A stretch of 56,184 nucleotides of DNA from an uncultured beta proteobacterium (GTDB lineage Bacteria; Pseudomonadota; Gammaproteobacteria; Burkholderiales; Burkholderiaceae_C): assembly GCA_903897925.1 (NCBI GenBank), contig CAIUDG010000111.1:1-56184 (forward strand), in the 5' to 3' direction. Made by a program: the position numbers and the translations under genes. Shown in pieces: positions 24,198-33,626 of this stretch. The first letter of the stretch is position 1. Every line of letters begins with the position of its first letter. The notes beneath the pieces are model-generated. The model was not told the origin of the DNA and made no database searches. It saw nothing but the letters and a program-made list of their open reading frames with translations.

Positions 24198-24949
24198 TGG
24201 AGCGCCGATTTGGTGGCCTGGCGCGCCTGTATGGCGAGCAAGGCGCGCGCCGGATTCGCCAGGCGCATATCGCCGTGGTGGGCATCGGTGGCGTCGGTTC
24301 CTGGGTTGCCGAGGCACTGGCGCGCAGTGGCGTTGGCACGCTGACGCTGATTGACCTGGACCATATTGCTGAATCCAACGTGAACCGCCAGGTGCACGCT
24401 TTGAGCAGCACCCTGGGCATGGCCAAAGTCGAGGCCATGCGCCAGCGCATACAGCAGATCAACCGGGAGTGCGCAGTGCATGCCGTTGATGCATTCGTTG
24501 AAGCCGACAACTGGCCGGGTGTTTTGCCTGCCGGAGTCCAGGGCCTGATCGATGCCTGTGACCAGGTGCGCAGCAAAACCGCCATGGCCGATTGGGGGCG
24601 CCGTGGACGCGGTCTGTTTCTGACGATCGGTGCGGCCGGCGGTAAGCGCCACGCACATCGGGTGGAAGTGGCCGATCTGTCCAAGGTCACCCATGACCCG
24701 CTATTGGCACAAGTGCGCTATGGCCTGCGTCGTTCGTTTGGTGCCCCCAAGGAAGGCAGGGCATTGGATGTACACTGCGTCTTCAGCCGCGAGGAAGTGC
24801 GTGCCGCAGATCCCTCGTGCGCCGCGTCGCAAAGCGATGGCAGTTTGAATTGCCATGGCTATGGTTCGGTGGTGAGTGTCACGGCAACTTTCGGTATGGT
24901 CGCGGCGGGATGGATGATTGATAAAATTTCTCTGCAAGATTCAGAATGA
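24197..24949 (+). CDS. tcdA: tRNA threonylcarbamoyladenosine dehydratase TcdA (CsdL)
   Basis: The 250-residue product is an E1-like ThiF-type enzyme. It makes the cyclic form of t6A37 in tRNA, using ATP. The ATP-binding loop VVGIGGVGS lies near 26-34. The frame opens at 24077, but the true start is ATG 24197, which overlaps the cpoB stop as TAATG. Conserved residues are the Arg of NRQVHA near 67-72 and the downstream CDQVRSK. The tRNA-Lys pair follows; lysine tRNAs carry t6A37, so this adjacency may be meaningful or may be chance. Confidence 0.95.
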   Translation: MERRFGGLARLYGEQGARRIRQAHIAVVGIGGVGSWVAEALARSGVGTLTLIDLDHIAESNVNRQVHALSSTLGMAKVEAMRQRIQQINRECAVHAVDAFVEADNWPGVLPAGVQGLIDACDQVRSKTAMADWGRRGRGLFLTIGAAGGKRHAHRVEVADLSKVTHDPLLAQVRYGLRRSFGAPKEGRALDVHCVFSREEVRAADPSCAASQSDGSLNCHGYGSVVSVTATFGMVAAGWMIDKISLQDSE

Positions 24950-24964
24950 GCCAAAAAATAGCGC

Positions 24965-24970
24965 TATAAT
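24965..24970 (+). promoter_or_regulatory. Probable -10 box of the tRNA-Lys promoter
   Basis: TATAAT is a perfect -10 box followed by a GC-rich discriminator, as in stable-RNA promoters. The -35 is not clear; TTCAGA at 24940-24945 would be 19 bases upstream, which is longer than usual. A start near 24977 would give a leader of about 54 nt before the first tRNA. Confidence 0.5.
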
Positions 24971-25030
24971 CTGAGGCTTCGCGGATTGTGAAACAGCTAG
25001 CAAAAAAGTTAACTGTTCCTGCAGTTTGTG

Positions 25031-25106
25031 GGGACGTTAGCTCAGTTGGTAGAGCAGCGGACTTTTAATCCGTTTGTCGTGGGTTCGACTCCCGCACGTC
25101 CCACCA
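25031..25106 (+). tRNA. tRNA-Lys (anticodon TTT)
   Basis: This 76-nt cloverleaf has the acceptor stem GGGACGT paired with ACGTCCC and an encoded CCA end. The anticodon loop CTTTTAA between GCGGA and TCCGT gives anticodon TTT (lysine). The D arm TAGCTCAGTTGGTAGAGC and the T arm GGGTTCGACTCCC are typical. Confidence 0.98.
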
Positions 25107-25144
25107 GATTTATTTGGTTGTTGAGGTTAACGTCAGGTTATTGT

Positions 25145-25220
25145 GGGTTCTTAGCTCAGTTGGTAGAGCAGCGGACTCTTAATCCGTAGGTCGACAGTTC
25201 GAATCTGTCAGGACCCACCA
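25145..25220 (+). tRNA. tRNA-Lys (anticodon CTT)
   Basis: This 76-nt cloverleaf has acceptor stem GGGTTCT with AGGACCC (one T-G wobble), encoded CCA and anticodon loop CTCTTAA, so the anticodon is CTT (lysine). It is 38 bases after the tRNA-Lys(TTT), and the D and anticodon arms are nearly identical, which suggests an ancestral duplication. Both are probably on one precursor RNA. Confidence 0.98.
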
Positions 25221-25242
25221 CAATAAGCCCCCAAGGGCGGTG

Positions 25243-25280
25243 AAAACCCTGCTATCGAAAAGGTAGCAGGGTTTTTTCTT
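25243..25280 (+). terminator. Intrinsic terminator after the tRNA-Lys pair
   Basis: The stem AAAACCCTGCTATC / GGTAGCAGGGTTTT is 14 base pairs (one T-G) around the loop GAAAA, followed by a T-rich end. It lies 22 bases after the second tRNA. Confidence 0.93.
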
Positions 25281-25358
25281 GTGCTGGTGGTTCTGCGCTA
25301 AGCGCTTGCTCATTCAAGGAAGGGACCACGCCCAACAGCCTGGGTGCGGTCAAGTCAC

Positions 25359-25499
25359 ATGAAATACATCATCAGAGTGCTGGTGGCTTGCGCATTGCTG
25401 GGCCTGCTGGCCTGGGCCATGTCTTATATCTCCAGCGACGAAAACAGCGTTCAGGCGCCCAATGACTGGGGCATTGCCAAGGACAAGTTCCGCAAATAA
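25359..25499 (+). CDS. Small single-pass membrane peptide (46 aa)
   Basis: An ORF too short for most ORF callers encodes 46 residues: a positively charged start, a hydrophobic helix from about residue 4 to 24, and a soluble tail ending KDKFRK. The first half looks like a membrane anchor; the tail has no known domain. There is no strong ribosome site before ATG 25359 (GGTCAAG is weak), and it lies downstream of the tRNA terminator. The amino-acid composition is sensible and the reading frame is clean, so it is likely real but unproven. I recognise no family. Confidence 0.5.
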   Translation: MKYIIRVLVACALLGLLAWAMSYISSDENSVQAPNDWGIAKDKFRK

Positions 25500-25562
25500 T
25501 GGTGCCGCACCGGGGCGCTACGGCCCCTGCTTATCTGCGTTGCTGTGCGCAAGCGAACGCGC

Positions 25563-25895
25563 TCAGTGGCACTTGTAGATAAAGAACTCGCGTTTGCCGT
25601 ATTCGGTTGAATTGCCCTTCACCAGGGTATCTCCGCCTGCGTCTATCGCCGCATTGCGCGCCAGTTTCAGCAGATTTTCTTCCACCGCTTCAGCACTGCG
25701 GGTATAGAAGGCAACACTGGATAGCACGCCCACTGTGGTATTGCCCTTGGACTGGCATTTGCTGACCTGGCTGGCATCGGCCATGGAGACAGTTTCAGCG
25801 CCGACGCGGGCGTCTATCAACCGATCGGCACAGCCGCTTAGGGCAGACAACAACAGCGCACCCAGCGCCAGGGATAAAGGTTTCATAGCTCGCAT
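25563..25895 (-). CDS. DUF4156 family lipoprotein
   Basis: The 110-residue protein starts with a lipoprotein signal peptide with lipobox LSGC (C22). The mature part resembles DUF4156, with the Cys-containing KCQSKGNTTVG and a C-terminal KREFFIYKC; the two Cys could pair. The frame opens at 25913; ATG 25895 is chosen because GGAG (25901-25904) is five bases upstream, whereas ATG 25886 would be 14 bases away. It is in its own small transcription unit, probably anchored in the outer membrane. Function is unknown. Confidence 0.82.
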   Translation of the reverse strand: MRAMKPLSLALGALLLSALSGCADRLIDARVGAETVSMADASQVSKCQSKGNTTVGVLSSVAFYTRSAEAVEENLLKLARNAAIDAGGDTLVKGNSTEYGKREFFIYKCH

Positions 25896-25900
25896 AGTCG

Positions 25901-25904
25901 CTCC
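25901..25904 (-). promoter_or_regulatory. Ribosome-binding site deciding the start of the DUF4156 lipoprotein
   Basis: GGAG on the minus strand, five bases before ATG 25895. Confidence 0.6.
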
Positions 25905-25953
25905 AAATTGCAAGCCTGCATTATTCCCCAGTCTGGCCGCAGCGCGCGCTGGC

Positions 25954-27909
25954 TCAGGCCTCCAGCTTGCCGCTGAGCTCGAGCCATTGGTCTTCCAGGG
26001 TTTTGAGTTCCTGGTTCACTATCTTGAGCCGGCGTCCGGCATCGGCCAGCACCGTGGGGTGCGGATTGTCAGCCAGGGTGTTTTCCAGCGCCGTGCCTTC
26101 GGCCTGCAAACTGGCCATGCTGGCCTCCACCGTCTGCAGCGACTTTTTCCATTGCTTGACCTGCTCAGCGCTGGCCTTGCCGGATGCTTGCGCCGGCGCC
26201 AGTGGCGCCTTTTTCAGGCTGGCGTTTTTTGCCGCTTCGGCCTTGGCTTCTTCCTTGGCCAGCTCACGCTGGCGCCGGGCTTCTTCCAGCAGATAGCGCT
26301 GGTAGTCGTCGAGGTCTCCGTCAAACGGTTCGACACCGCCGCGCGACACCATCCAGAACTCATCGCAGACGGCGCGCAGCAAGGCCCGGTCATGGCTGAC
26401 CAGCATCACCGTGCCCTCGAACTCGTTGAGCGCCATCGACAGCGCTTCGCGGGTGGCCAGATCCAGGTGGTTGGTAGGCTCGTCCATCAGCAGCAGGTTG
26501 GGGCGTTGCCAGACCAGCATGCACAGCACCAAGCGGGCTTTTTCGCCGCCACTCATGCTGCCCACGGCTTGCTTGACCATATCGCCGCTGAAATTGAAAT
26601 TGCCGAGAAAACTGCGCAAGTCTTGCTCGCGGGTATTTTGTCCATTGATCTTGCCGGCGGCCTGCAGATTGCGCGCCAGCGTGATCATGTGTTCCAGCGG
26701 GTTGTCGGCAGGGCGCAGCACATCAAGCTCTTGCTGCGCAAAGTAGCCGATGTTCAGGCCCTTGCCCTCCGTGACTTCGCCACCCAGTGGCAGCAGGTCG
26801 CGCGCCACGGTTTTCACCAGCGTTGATTTGCCCTGGCCGTTGGCGCCCAGAATGCCGATACGCTGGCCGGCCAGCACCGATTTGCTGACATTGCGCACGA
26901 TGACCGTTGGCGGTGTATCGGTGGGCGCGCCTTCAGGCGCCGGATAACCAAAGCTGACGCCGGTCATGGACAGCATCGGGTTGGGCAGGTTGGCCGGTTC
27001 GCTGAATTCGAAAGTGAAGTCGGCTTCCGACAGCAGCGGCGCAATTTTTTCCATGCGGTCCAGCGCCTTGACGCGGCTTTGCGCCTGTTTCGCCTTGCTG
27101 GCTTTGGCCTTGAAGCGGGCGATGAATTTTTGCAGGTGGGCAATTTTGTCCTGCTGCTTGGCGAAAGCGTTTTGCTGCAGCTCCATCTGCTCGGCGCGCA
27201 TGTCTTCAAACTTGCTGTAATTGCCGCCGTAACGCACCAGCTTGCCGGCGTCAATGTGCAGCGTGACATTGGTGACGGCATCGAGAAATTCGCGGTCGTG
27301 GCTGATCACCACCATGGTGCCTTCGTATTTCTTCAGCCAGGCTTCGAGCCAGACCAAGGCGTCCAGGTCCAGGTGGTTGGTTGGCTCGTCGAGTAGCAGC
27401 AGGTCGGACGGACACATCAGGGCGCGTGCCAATTGCAGGCGCATGCGCCAGCCGCCGGAAAAGCTGTTCACCGGCTTGTCCAGTTCGCTGCTCTTGAAAC
27501 CGAGCCCGAGAATCAGCGCTTGCGCGCGCGCTGGTGCGTCGTGCTCGCCGGCATCGTGCAGCGCCATGTAGGCGTGCGCCATGCGGTCGTAATCGTCGGT
27601 GGCTTCGGCGGCTGCCACTTCAATGCGTGCGGCATTGAGCTGGGTGTCGCCTTCGACCACAAAGTCGGTGGCGCTCTGCGCGGTCTCCGGCATGTCCTGG
27701 GCGACCTGGCCCATGCGCCACTGGGTCGGAATATAAAACTCGCCGCCATCTTCGTGCAGGTTGCCGTTGAGCAAGGCAAACAGCGAGGATTTTCCGGCGC
27801 CGTTGCGTCCCACCAGGCCGACTTTTTCGCCCGGGTTCAGGGTCACGGAGGCAGCGTCGAGCAACAGCTTGGCGCCGCGGCGCAAGCTAATATTTTTCAG
27901 GGTGATCAT
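25954..27909 (-). CDS. ABC-F family ATPase (YheS-like)
   Basis: The 651-residue protein has two tandem ABC ATPase domains without membrane helices, as in ABC-F translation factors. Walker A motifs are GRNGAGKSS (34-42) and GANGQGKST (near 357-365). LLLDEPTNHLDL occurs near 171 and, as LLLMDEPTNHLDL, again in the second domain. An inter-domain linker and a C-terminal coiled coil (about 540-651) fit YheS or Uup. ABC-F proteins bind the ribosomal E site to resolve stalled or drug-blocked ribosomes. ATG 27909 overlaps the prmB stop (ATGA). The exact subgroup is inferred. Confidence 0.93.
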   Translation of the reverse strand: MITLKNISLRRGAKLLLDAASVTLNPGEKVGLVGRNGAGKSSLFALLNGNLHEDGGEFYIPTQWRMGQVAQDMPETAQSATDFVVEGDTQLNAARIEVAAAEATDDYDRMAHAYMALHDAGEHDAPARAQALILGLGFKSSELDKPVNSFSGGWRMRLQLARALMCPSDLLLLDEPTNHLDLDALVWLEAWLKKYEGTMVVISHDREFLDAVTNVTLHIDAGKLVRYGGNYSKFEDMRAEQMELQQNAFAKQQDKIAHLQKFIARFKAKASKAKQAQSRVKALDRMEKIAPLLSEADFTFEFSEPANLPNPMLSMTGVSFGYPAPEGAPTDTPPTVIVRNVSKSVLAGQRIGILGANGQGKSTLVKTVARDLLPLGGEVTEGKGLNIGYFAQQELDVLRPADNPLEHMITLARNLQAAGKINGQNTREQDLRSFLGNFNFSGDMVKQAVGSMSGGEKARLVLCMLVWQRPNLLLMDEPTNHLDLATREALSMALNEFEGTVMLVSHDRALLRAVCDEFWMVSRGGVEPFDGDLDDYQRYLLEEARRQRELAKEEAKAEAAKNASLKKAPLAPAQASGKASAEQVKQWKKSLQTVEASMASLQAEGTALENTLADNPHPTVLADAGRRLKIVNQELKTLEDQWLELSGKLEA

Positions 27910-28793
27910 GCAAGCAGCGCTTCGCGCGTAATAAGGAGGACCTGGTCGTCACCGGCACTGGTGTCCAACCAGACCACTTCCAGCGTGGGAAATGCGGCTT
28001 CAAAGAATTCGCGTTCGTTGCCGATCTCCAGCACCAGCACGGCGTGCGGCAACATGTGATCGGCGGCGGTGGCCAGCAGGGCGCGGACAAAGTCCATGCC
28101 GTCCTGTCCACCGTGGAGATTGCCGTCCAGCGCCAGCGCCGGCTCGGCCCGGTATTCCGCTGGCAGCTGGGCCATGCTCTGGGCATTGACGTAGGGTGGG
28201 TTGCACAGGATCAGGTCGTACTGGCCCGGCAGGTTTTTCAGACCGTCCGATTGCAGCAGTTGTATGCGCTCGTGCAACTGGTGCCGTTCGACATTGATGC
28301 GTGCCACCTCCAGCGCTTCGCTGGAAATATCGGCAGCATCGACGCGCACTTCAGGGAACACCTGCGCAGCAATAATGGCCAGGCTGCCATTGCCGGTGCA
28401 CAGATCGAGCACCGCGTGGCTGGACTCGCGCAGCCAGTAATCAAAGCCGCCATCCACCAGCAATTCGGCAATCAGCGAGCGCGGCACGATAACGCGTTCA
28501 TCCACGTAAAAAGAAAAGCCCTGCAGCCAGGCTTCGCGCGTCAGGTACGCGGCCGGTTTGCGGCTGCTGATGCGTTCGCCCACCAGTGCTTCACAGGCCT
28601 CCTGTTCGCTGGCGCTGACGGGGCGCGCGGCGTCGGCACTGGCGGCGTCAATGGCGGTGTCCAGTGGCAGGCCGAGGCGCCACAGCACCAGCCAGGCGGC
28701 TTCGTCGAGGGCGTTGTTGGTGCCGTGGCCAAAGGCCAGTCCGGCGTCTTGCATGCGGCTGGCGCTAGCGTCAATCAGGGCGCGCAGATTCAT
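27906..28793 (-). CDS. prmB: Ribosomal protein uL3 N5-glutamine methyltransferase PrmB
   Basis: The 295-residue protein is a SAM-dependent methyltransferase of the HemK/PrmC/PrmB type, methylating a Gln in ribosomal protein uL3. The SAM site is DLCTGNG (130-136), the substrate Gln site is NPPY (198-201), and the N-terminal helical domain is of PrmB size. Stop and next start overlap as ATGA on both sides, so it is co-transcribed with dapE and the ABC-F gene. The choice of PrmB rather than PrmC follows from length and synteny. Confidence 0.93.
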   Translation of the reverse strand: MNLRALIDASASRMQDAGLAFGHGTNNALDEAAWLVLWRLGLPLDTAIDAASADAARPVSASEQEACEALVGERISSRKPAAYLTREAWLQGFSFYVDERVIVPRSLIAELLVDGGFDYWLRESSHAVLDLCTGNGSLAIIAAQVFPEVRVDAADISSEALEVARINVERHQLHERIQLLQSDGLKNLPGQYDLILCNPPYVNAQSMAQLPAEYRAEPALALDGNLHGGQDGMDFVRALLATAADHMLPHAVLVLEIGNEREFFEAAFPTLEVVWLDTSAGDDQVLLITREALLA

Positions 28794-29944
28794 GTCGCAA
28801 CCTGCGCATCCAGCAGCTGCAGGGTTTTTTTGTAGATGGCTTTCAAGGGTTCAAGGTCGGCAATGCAGACGTGTTCGTTGATTTGGTGGATGGTGGCATT
28901 CGGCGGGCCGAGTTCGATGACCTGCGGGCAGATCTTGGCAATGAAGCGGCCGTCGCTGGTACCGCCGCTGGTGGAGAGCTGGGTTTGCACACCGGTTTCT
29001 GCGGCGATGGCGGCACACACCGCGTCAACCAGCGTGCCAGGCGGCGTCAGAAAGGGCAGGCCGCTGATGTTCCATTGCAGCGTGTAGTCGAGCTGGTGCG
29101 CCTGCAGGATGGCGTTCACACGCTGTTGCAGCTGCTCCGGGCTGGACTCGGTGCAGAAGCGGAAATTGAAGTCGATCACCAGCGCGCCGGGAATCACATT
29201 GCTGGCGCCGGTGCCGGCGTGCATATTGCTGACCTGCCAGCTGGTCGGCGGAAAAAAGGCATTGCCCTGGTCCCACACCGTGTCCACCAGCTCGGCCAGT
29301 GCTGCCGCGGCCAGGTGGACCGGATTGCGCGCCAGATGCGGGTAAGCGATATGGCCCTGCTGGCCATGGATCGTCAGCTTGCCATTCATGGAGCCGCGCC
29401 GGCCATTTTTGATCATGTCGCCACTGCGTTCCACCGAGGTCGGTTCGCCGACGATGCAGAAGTCAAGGCGCTCCTGGCGCTGTTGCAGCAGCTCGCAGAC
29501 CGCCACGGTGCCATCGGTGGCCGGGCCTTCCTCGTCGCTGGTGAGCAGCCATGCCAAACTGAGGGCCGGCTCTGGCTGCTCCGCAAGAAACTCTTCCAAC
29601 GCCACCAGCATGGCGGCGAGCGACGCTTTCATGTCGCTGGCGCCACGGCCAAAGAGCTTGCCGTCGCGGTGGCTCGGAACAAACGGCGGACTGCGCCATT
29701 GCTCCAGCGGTCCGGTTGGAACCACGTCGGTGTGTCCAGCGAAGACCAGGGTCGCGGCGCTGCGGCCGGGACGCTTGGCCCACAGATTCGTCACCTGCGC
29801 TGCGCCTTCGCCGCGGCACACGAATTCACAGACAAAACCGAGCGCCCGCAGGCGTTGCGCAATCAGTTGCTGGCAGCCCTGGTCGTCCGGTGTCACGGAT
29901 GGGCGGGCTATCAGTTCTTCGGTCAGGTAAAGGGTGCGCGACAT
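28790..29944 (-). CDS. dapE: Succinyl-diaminopimelate desuccinylase
   Basis: The 384-residue M20-family metallopeptidase cleaves N-succinyl-LL-diaminopimelate to LL-DAP and succinate, in lysine and peptidoglycan synthesis. Metal ligands and the catalytic base are visible: H71 and D73 in AGHTDVVP, D104 in GASDM, and the D137-E138-E139 motif. The frame extends to 30049, but ATG 29944 overlaps the pilU stop (TGATG) and starts with the usual family beginning. Its stop overlaps the prmB start as ATGA. Confidence 0.97.
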   Translation of the reverse strand: MSRTLYLTEELIARPSVTPDDQGCQQLIAQRLRALGFVCEFVCRGEGAAQVTNLWAKRPGRSAATLVFAGHTDVVPTGPLEQWRSPPFVPSHRDGKLFGRGASDMKASLAAMLVALEEFLAEQPEPALSLAWLLTSDEEGPATDGTVAVCELLQQRQERLDFCIVGEPTSVERSGDMIKNGRRGSMNGKLTIHGQQGHIAYPHLARNPVHLAAAALAELVDTVWDQGNAFFPPTSWQVSNMHAGTGASNVIPGALVIDFNFRFCTESSPEQLQQRVNAILQAHQLDYTLQWNISGLPFLTPPGTLVDAVCAAIAAETGVQTQLSTSGGTSDGRFIAKICPQVIELGPPNATIHQINEHVCIADLEPLKAIYKKTLQLLDAQVAT

Positions 29945-31104
29945 CAGTGGGTCACATCCAGCGAAATATCGGTGAAAGTGGCTTCTTCCTCTTCTTCTGG
30001 CGCGGCTTCGGAAACACCCGGCGCGGTGAAGTCGTTTTGCATGCGCCACAACAGATTGGTGGGCGAGTCGGCGTAAGCCAGGCCTTCCTTGCGCTCGACG
30101 ATGCCTTCGACAATCAGGCGCGCAATGTCGTGTTCAAAGGTCTGCGAGCCTTCGGCCATGGATTTTTCCATGGCTTCCTTGACCCCGGAGAAGTCGCCTT
30201 TTTCAATAAATTCGGAGATCAGCTTGCTGTTGATCATGACTTCCACCGCCGGCACCCGGGCACCGCTGACCGAGCGCAGCAGGCGCTGTGACACCACCGC
30301 CTTGAGCGCGGCGGCCAGGTCACCGAGCAGGGTGGCGCGCACCTCGACCGGGTAAAAACTCAAAATCCGGTTCAGGGCCTGGTAGCTGTTGTTGGCGTGC
30401 AGCGTTGCCAGGCAGAGGTGGCCGGACTGGGCGTAGGCAATCGCATCGGACATGGTGTCGCGGTCGCGGATTTCGCCAATCAGAATCACGTCGGGGGCCT
30501 GGCGCAGGGCATTTTTCAAGGCCACTTGCATCGACACGGTATCGGTACCGACTTCGCGCTGGTTGACCACACATTTCTTGTTTTTGAACAGGTACTCGAT
30601 CGGATCTTCGATGGTCAGAATGTGGCCCGTGCTGTTGGCATTGCGAAAATCCAGCATCGACGCCAGCGTTGTGCTTTTGCCTGCGCCGGTGGAGCCGACC
30701 ATCAGGATCAGGCCGCGCTTTTCCATCACCAGGTCACCCAGCATCATTGGCACCGACAGCTCGGCCAGCGCCGGTATTACGCCCGAAATAAAGCGCACCA
30801 CGGCGGCAATGGTGCCGCGCTGGCGCATGGCGCTGACGCGGAAGCGACCCACACCCTGCATGGGAAAACCCATGTTCAGTTCGCCAGTGGCATCGAGTTC
30901 GGCCAGCCGTTCGGCCGGCAACACCTCGGCCAGCAGACTGCGTGGCGCATCCACCGGCAGGGACTGGGCATTGATCGGAACGCACTGGCCATTGATTTTG
31001 ATCAATGCCGGTGCGTGGGCCGACAGATACACGTCAGAGGCACGCTTCTCACCCATGAGGCGCAAGATGCGCTCCATGGTTCCCGGGGTGGTGCTGGTGG
31101 CCAT
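29944..31104 (-). CDS. pilU: PilU/PilT family type IV pilus retraction ATPase
   Basis: The 386-residue protein is a hexameric secretion-type ATPase. It has Walker [10 protein letters not shown] (137-145), an Asp box (EDPIEY) and [11 protein letters not shown]. Length and the long acidic C-terminal tail (EEEEEATF) fit PilU rather than PilT. PilU helps PilT disassemble type IV pili. No other pilus gene is in the window, and it lies between dapE and dapD. The assignment as PilU rather than a PilT paralogue is inferred. Confidence 0.88.
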   Translation of the reverse strand: MATSTTPGTMERILRLMGEKRASDVYLSAHAPALIKINGQCVPINAQSLPVDAPRSLLAEVLPAERLAELDATGELNMGFPMQGVGRFRVSAMRQRGTIAAVVRFISGVIPALAELSVPMMLGDLVMEKRGLILMVGSTGAGKSTTLASMLDFRNANSTGHILTIEDPIEYLFKNKKCVVNQREVGTDTVSMQVALKNALRQAPDVILIGEIRDRDTMSDAIAYAQSGHLCLATLHANNSYQALNRILSFYPVEVRATLLGDLAAALKAVVSQRLLRSVSGARVPAVEVMINSKLISEFIEKGDFSGVKEAMEKSMAEGSQTFEHDIARLIVEGIVERKEGLAYADSPTNLLWRMQNDFTAPGVSEAAPEEEEEATFTDISLDVTH

Positions 31105-31113
31105 GGTGGCAGA

Positions 31114-31938
31114 TCAGTCGCGCAGCAGGTCGTTGAGCGAGGTCTTGGCGCGGGTTTGAGCGTCCACGCGTTTGACGATCACCGCGCAGTACAGGCTGTA
31201 TTTGCCATCGGCACTGGGCAGGTTGCCAGACACCACCACCGAGCCGGCAGGCACGCGGCCATAGCTGACGGTGCCAGTGGCGCGGTCATAGATTTTGGTG
31301 CTTTGGCCGATATAAACACCCATGGAAATCACCGAGTTTTCTTCGATGATCACGCCTTCCACCACTTCCGAGCGGGCACCAATAAAGCAGTTGTCTTCGA
31401 TGATGGTCGGGCCAGCCTGCATCGGTTCGAGCACACCGCCGATACCCACGCCACCGCTCAAGTGCACATTCTTGCCAATCTGGGCACAGGAACCCACCGT
31501 GGCCCAGGTGTCCACCATGGTGCCTTCGTCGACATAGGCACCGATGTTGACGTACGACGGCATCAGGATCACGCCCTTGCCCAGGTAGCTGCCGCGGCGG
31601 GCCACGGCGGGTGGCACCACGCGCACGCCGGTGGCCTTCATGGCGGCTTCGTCGAGGTCGGCAAACTTGGTTGGCACCTTGTCATAAAAGCCCAGCTCGC
31701 CGGCCTGGATCACGGCATTGTCTTTCAGACGGAAGCTCAGCAGCACGGCCTTTTTGATCCACTGGTGGGTGGTCCACTGTCCCACGCCTTCGCGCGTGGC
31801 GACGCGCAATTTGCCATTGTTGAGCTGGTCGATCACGTGGTCGACGGCGTCACGGACTTCCTGGGACGCCGAAGTGGCGGAGATATTGGCACGGTCTTCC
31901 CAGGCGTTGTCGAGGATGGTTTGGAGTTGTTGGGTCAT
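31114..31938 (-). CDS. dapD: 2,3,4,5-tetrahydropyridine-2,6-dicarboxylate N-succinyltransferase
   Basis: The 274-residue enzyme has the length of Escherichia coli DapD and the left-handed beta-helix of hexapeptide repeats, seen in the glycine- and isoleucine-rich section (about 110-230, with [19 protein letters not shown]). It transfers succinyl from succinyl-CoA to tetrahydrodipicolinate in the succinylase branch of lysine/DAP synthesis. dapC is 19 bases upstream in transcription order, and pilU is nine bases downstream, consistent with one operon. Confidence 0.98.
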   Translation of the reverse strand: MTQQLQTILDNAWEDRANISATSASQEVRDAVDHVIDQLNNGKLRVATREGVGQWTTHQWIKKAVLLSFRLKDNAVIQAGELGFYDKVPTKFADLDEAAMKATGVRVVPPAVARRGSYLGKGVILMPSYVNIGAYVDEGTMVDTWATVGSCAQIGKNVHLSGGVGIGGVLEPMQAGPTIIEDNCFIGARSEVVEGVIIEENSVISMGVYIGQSTKIYDRATGTVSYGRVPAGSVVVSGNLPSADGKYSLYCAVIVKRVDAQTRAKTSLNDLLRD

Positions 31939-31957
31939 GGTGTCAATGCTTTATTTG

Positions 31958-33166
31958 TTAGGGTTGAGAAGGGCTGGATTTCACGAACTGGACTATGCGC
32001 TGGGCCGCCTCCACGCACTCTTCGGTTTCTGCAACCAAAGCCATGCGGATACGTCCGGCGCCGGGATTGGCGCCATGGGCCTCACGCGCCAGGTAGCTAC
32101 CGGGCAATACCGTGACATTGTAAAGAGCCAGCAGCTGGCGTGCGAATTCGGTGTCGCTGCCCTCGACCCGGGCCCACAGATAGAAGCCGGCATCGGGCAG
32201 ACTGACGTCCAGCACCTCAGACAGCAGCGGCGTTACCTGGGCAAATTTGGCGCGGTATTTGGCCCGATTGTCCACCACATGGGCCTCGTCGTCCCAAGCC
32301 GCCACGCTGGCGCTTTGCACCACCGGACTCATGGCGCTGCCGTGGTAGGTGCGATAGAGCAGGAATTTCTTGATCCACTGGGCATCACCGGCACAGAAAC
32401 CGCTGCGCATGCCGGGCACGTTGCTGCGCTTGGACAGGCTGGTGAAGGCCACCAGGTTTTTGAAATCGTGGCGGCCCAGCCGAGCCGCCGCTTCCAGGCC
32501 GCCCAGCGGCGCTTCGTCGCGGAAATAAATTTCGCTGTAGCACTCGTCGGAAGCGATGACAAAGCCAAAACGGTCGCTCAAGTCGAACAGCTTTTGCCAT
32601 TCGGACAGCGGCATTACCGCGCCAGCAGGATTGCCCGGCGAACAGACAAACAGCAACTGGGTCCGGGCCCAGACCGGGTCTGGCACGGTGTCCCAGTTCT
32701 GGGCAAAATTGCGCGCCGGATCCGACGCCACGAAGTAGGGCTCAGCAGCGGCCAGATAGGCCGCCCCTTCATAGATTTGGTAGAACGGATTCGGGCAGAC
32801 CACCGTGGCGCCGGCCTGTGTCGGGTCGATCACCACCTGGGCAAAGGCGAACAGGGCTTCGCGCGAGCCATTGATAGGCAGCACTTGGCTGGCTACATCG
32901 AGTTGCAGGCCATAGCGGCGTTCCAGCCAGCGCACGATGCTGCTGCGCAGCGGCAGGTCGCCGCCAGTGGCCGGATAGACCGACAGACCACCGCCGTGCT
33001 GAATGGCATCACAATAGGCTTTTTTTACCAGGTCCGGGGCGGCGTGCCGGGGCTCGCCAATGCCCAAACTGATAGGACGGAAGGCCGGATTGGGCTGCAC
33101 TCCGGCAAAGAGTTGGCGCAGGCGCTCGAAGGGATAGGCCTGAAGGCGTGACAAATTCGGATTCAT
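31958..33166 (-). CDS. dapC: Succinyldiaminopimelate transaminase
   Basis: The 402-residue class I/II PLP-dependent aminotransferase makes N-succinyl-LL-DAP from the keto precursor, using glutamate. PLP-binding residues are visible: K246 in TSLSKRS, D207 and Y210 in ASDECY, and SPGNPAGA near 176-183. It heads the operon dapC-dapD-pilU-dapE-prmB-ABC-F. The ribosome site before ATG 33166 is weak. DapC rather than ArgD is supported by the dap context. Confidence 0.93.
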   Translation of the reverse strand: MNPNLSRLQAYPFERLRQLFAGVQPNPAFRPISLGIGEPRHAAPDLVKKAYCDAIQHGGGLSVYPATGGDLPLRSSIVRWLERRYGLQLDVASQVLPINGSREALFAFAQVVIDPTQAGATVVCPNPFYQIYEGAAYLAAAEPYFVASDPARNFAQNWDTVPDPVWARTQLLFVCSPGNPAGAVMPLSEWQKLFDLSDRFGFVIASDECYSEIYFRDEAPLGGLEAAARLGRHDFKNLVAFTSLSKRSNVPGMRSGFCAGDAQWIKKFLLYRTYHGSAMSPVVQSASVAAWDDEAHVVDNRAKYRAKFAQVTPLLSEVLDVSLPDAGFYLWARVEGSDTEFARQLLALYNVTVLPGSYLAREAHGANPGAGRIRMALVAETEECVEAAQRIVQFVKSSPSQP

Positions 33167-33268
33167 GGGGCGGAATTATGTCTGAGCATTCGCTAAACTT
33201 GGCGCCTTGCCGCAGCCGAAAAGCTGTGTGAATGCAGATTGCAGATTTTTTTCCCTTACGGGCTCTAT

Positions 33269-33625
33269 ATGTCATCTATTGAAACGGTTCATCTGGATAC
33301 CGCACTGGCCATGTCGCAAATCGGCGATGCCGAAGCCATGCAAGGCATGCTGGCCATGCTGGAAGAGACGCTGGGCCGGGATGTACCGCAGATCGCCGAA
33401 CTGTTAAGCCACGGCGATGTGCGCGGCGCCAACCACCTGTTGCACCCACTTAAGGGGTTTATTCCCATTTTTTGCCGGCCCGCCCTGTGTGAAGACGTGG
33501 CCAAGGTCGAGGGCATGAGCAAACATGGCGACAGTGCCAGCGTTGCTGCGGCCTATGCCGAATTGCGGCCTGAGCTGGAGCTCTTAATGTCCGAGGTGTC
33601 GGCCTACCTGAACGGAGACAGCTGA
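33269..33625 (+). CDS. Orphan histidine phosphotransfer (Hpt) domain protein
   Basis: The 118-residue protein is a single Hpt four-helix domain. The phosphorylated His is probably H59 in LLHPLKG, matching the HxLKG signature; the usual Gly four residues further on is replaced by Ile/Phe. The frame extends to TTG 33239, but ATG 33269 gives the normal domain start. It lies one base before the receiver gene, with no sensor kinase or output regulator nearby. It likely takes phosphate from a remote kinase and passes it to a receiver. Partner unknown. Confidence 0.82.
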   Translation: MSSIETVHLDTALAMSQIGDAEAMQGMLAMLEETLGRDVPQIAELLSHGDVRGANHLLHPLKGFIPIFCRPALCEDVAKVEGMSKHGDSASVAAAYAELRPELELLMSEVSAYLNGDS

Positions 33626-33626
33626 T

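Noticed and set aside
25031..25220. An integrative-element attachment site at the tRNA-Lys pair.
   Set aside because: No integrase, phage gene or direct repeat of a tRNA 3' end was seen nearby.
30397..32115. A 572-residue open frame on the plus strand.
   Set aside because: It is antisense to pilU and dapD and has a Gly/His/Gln-rich composition with no domain.
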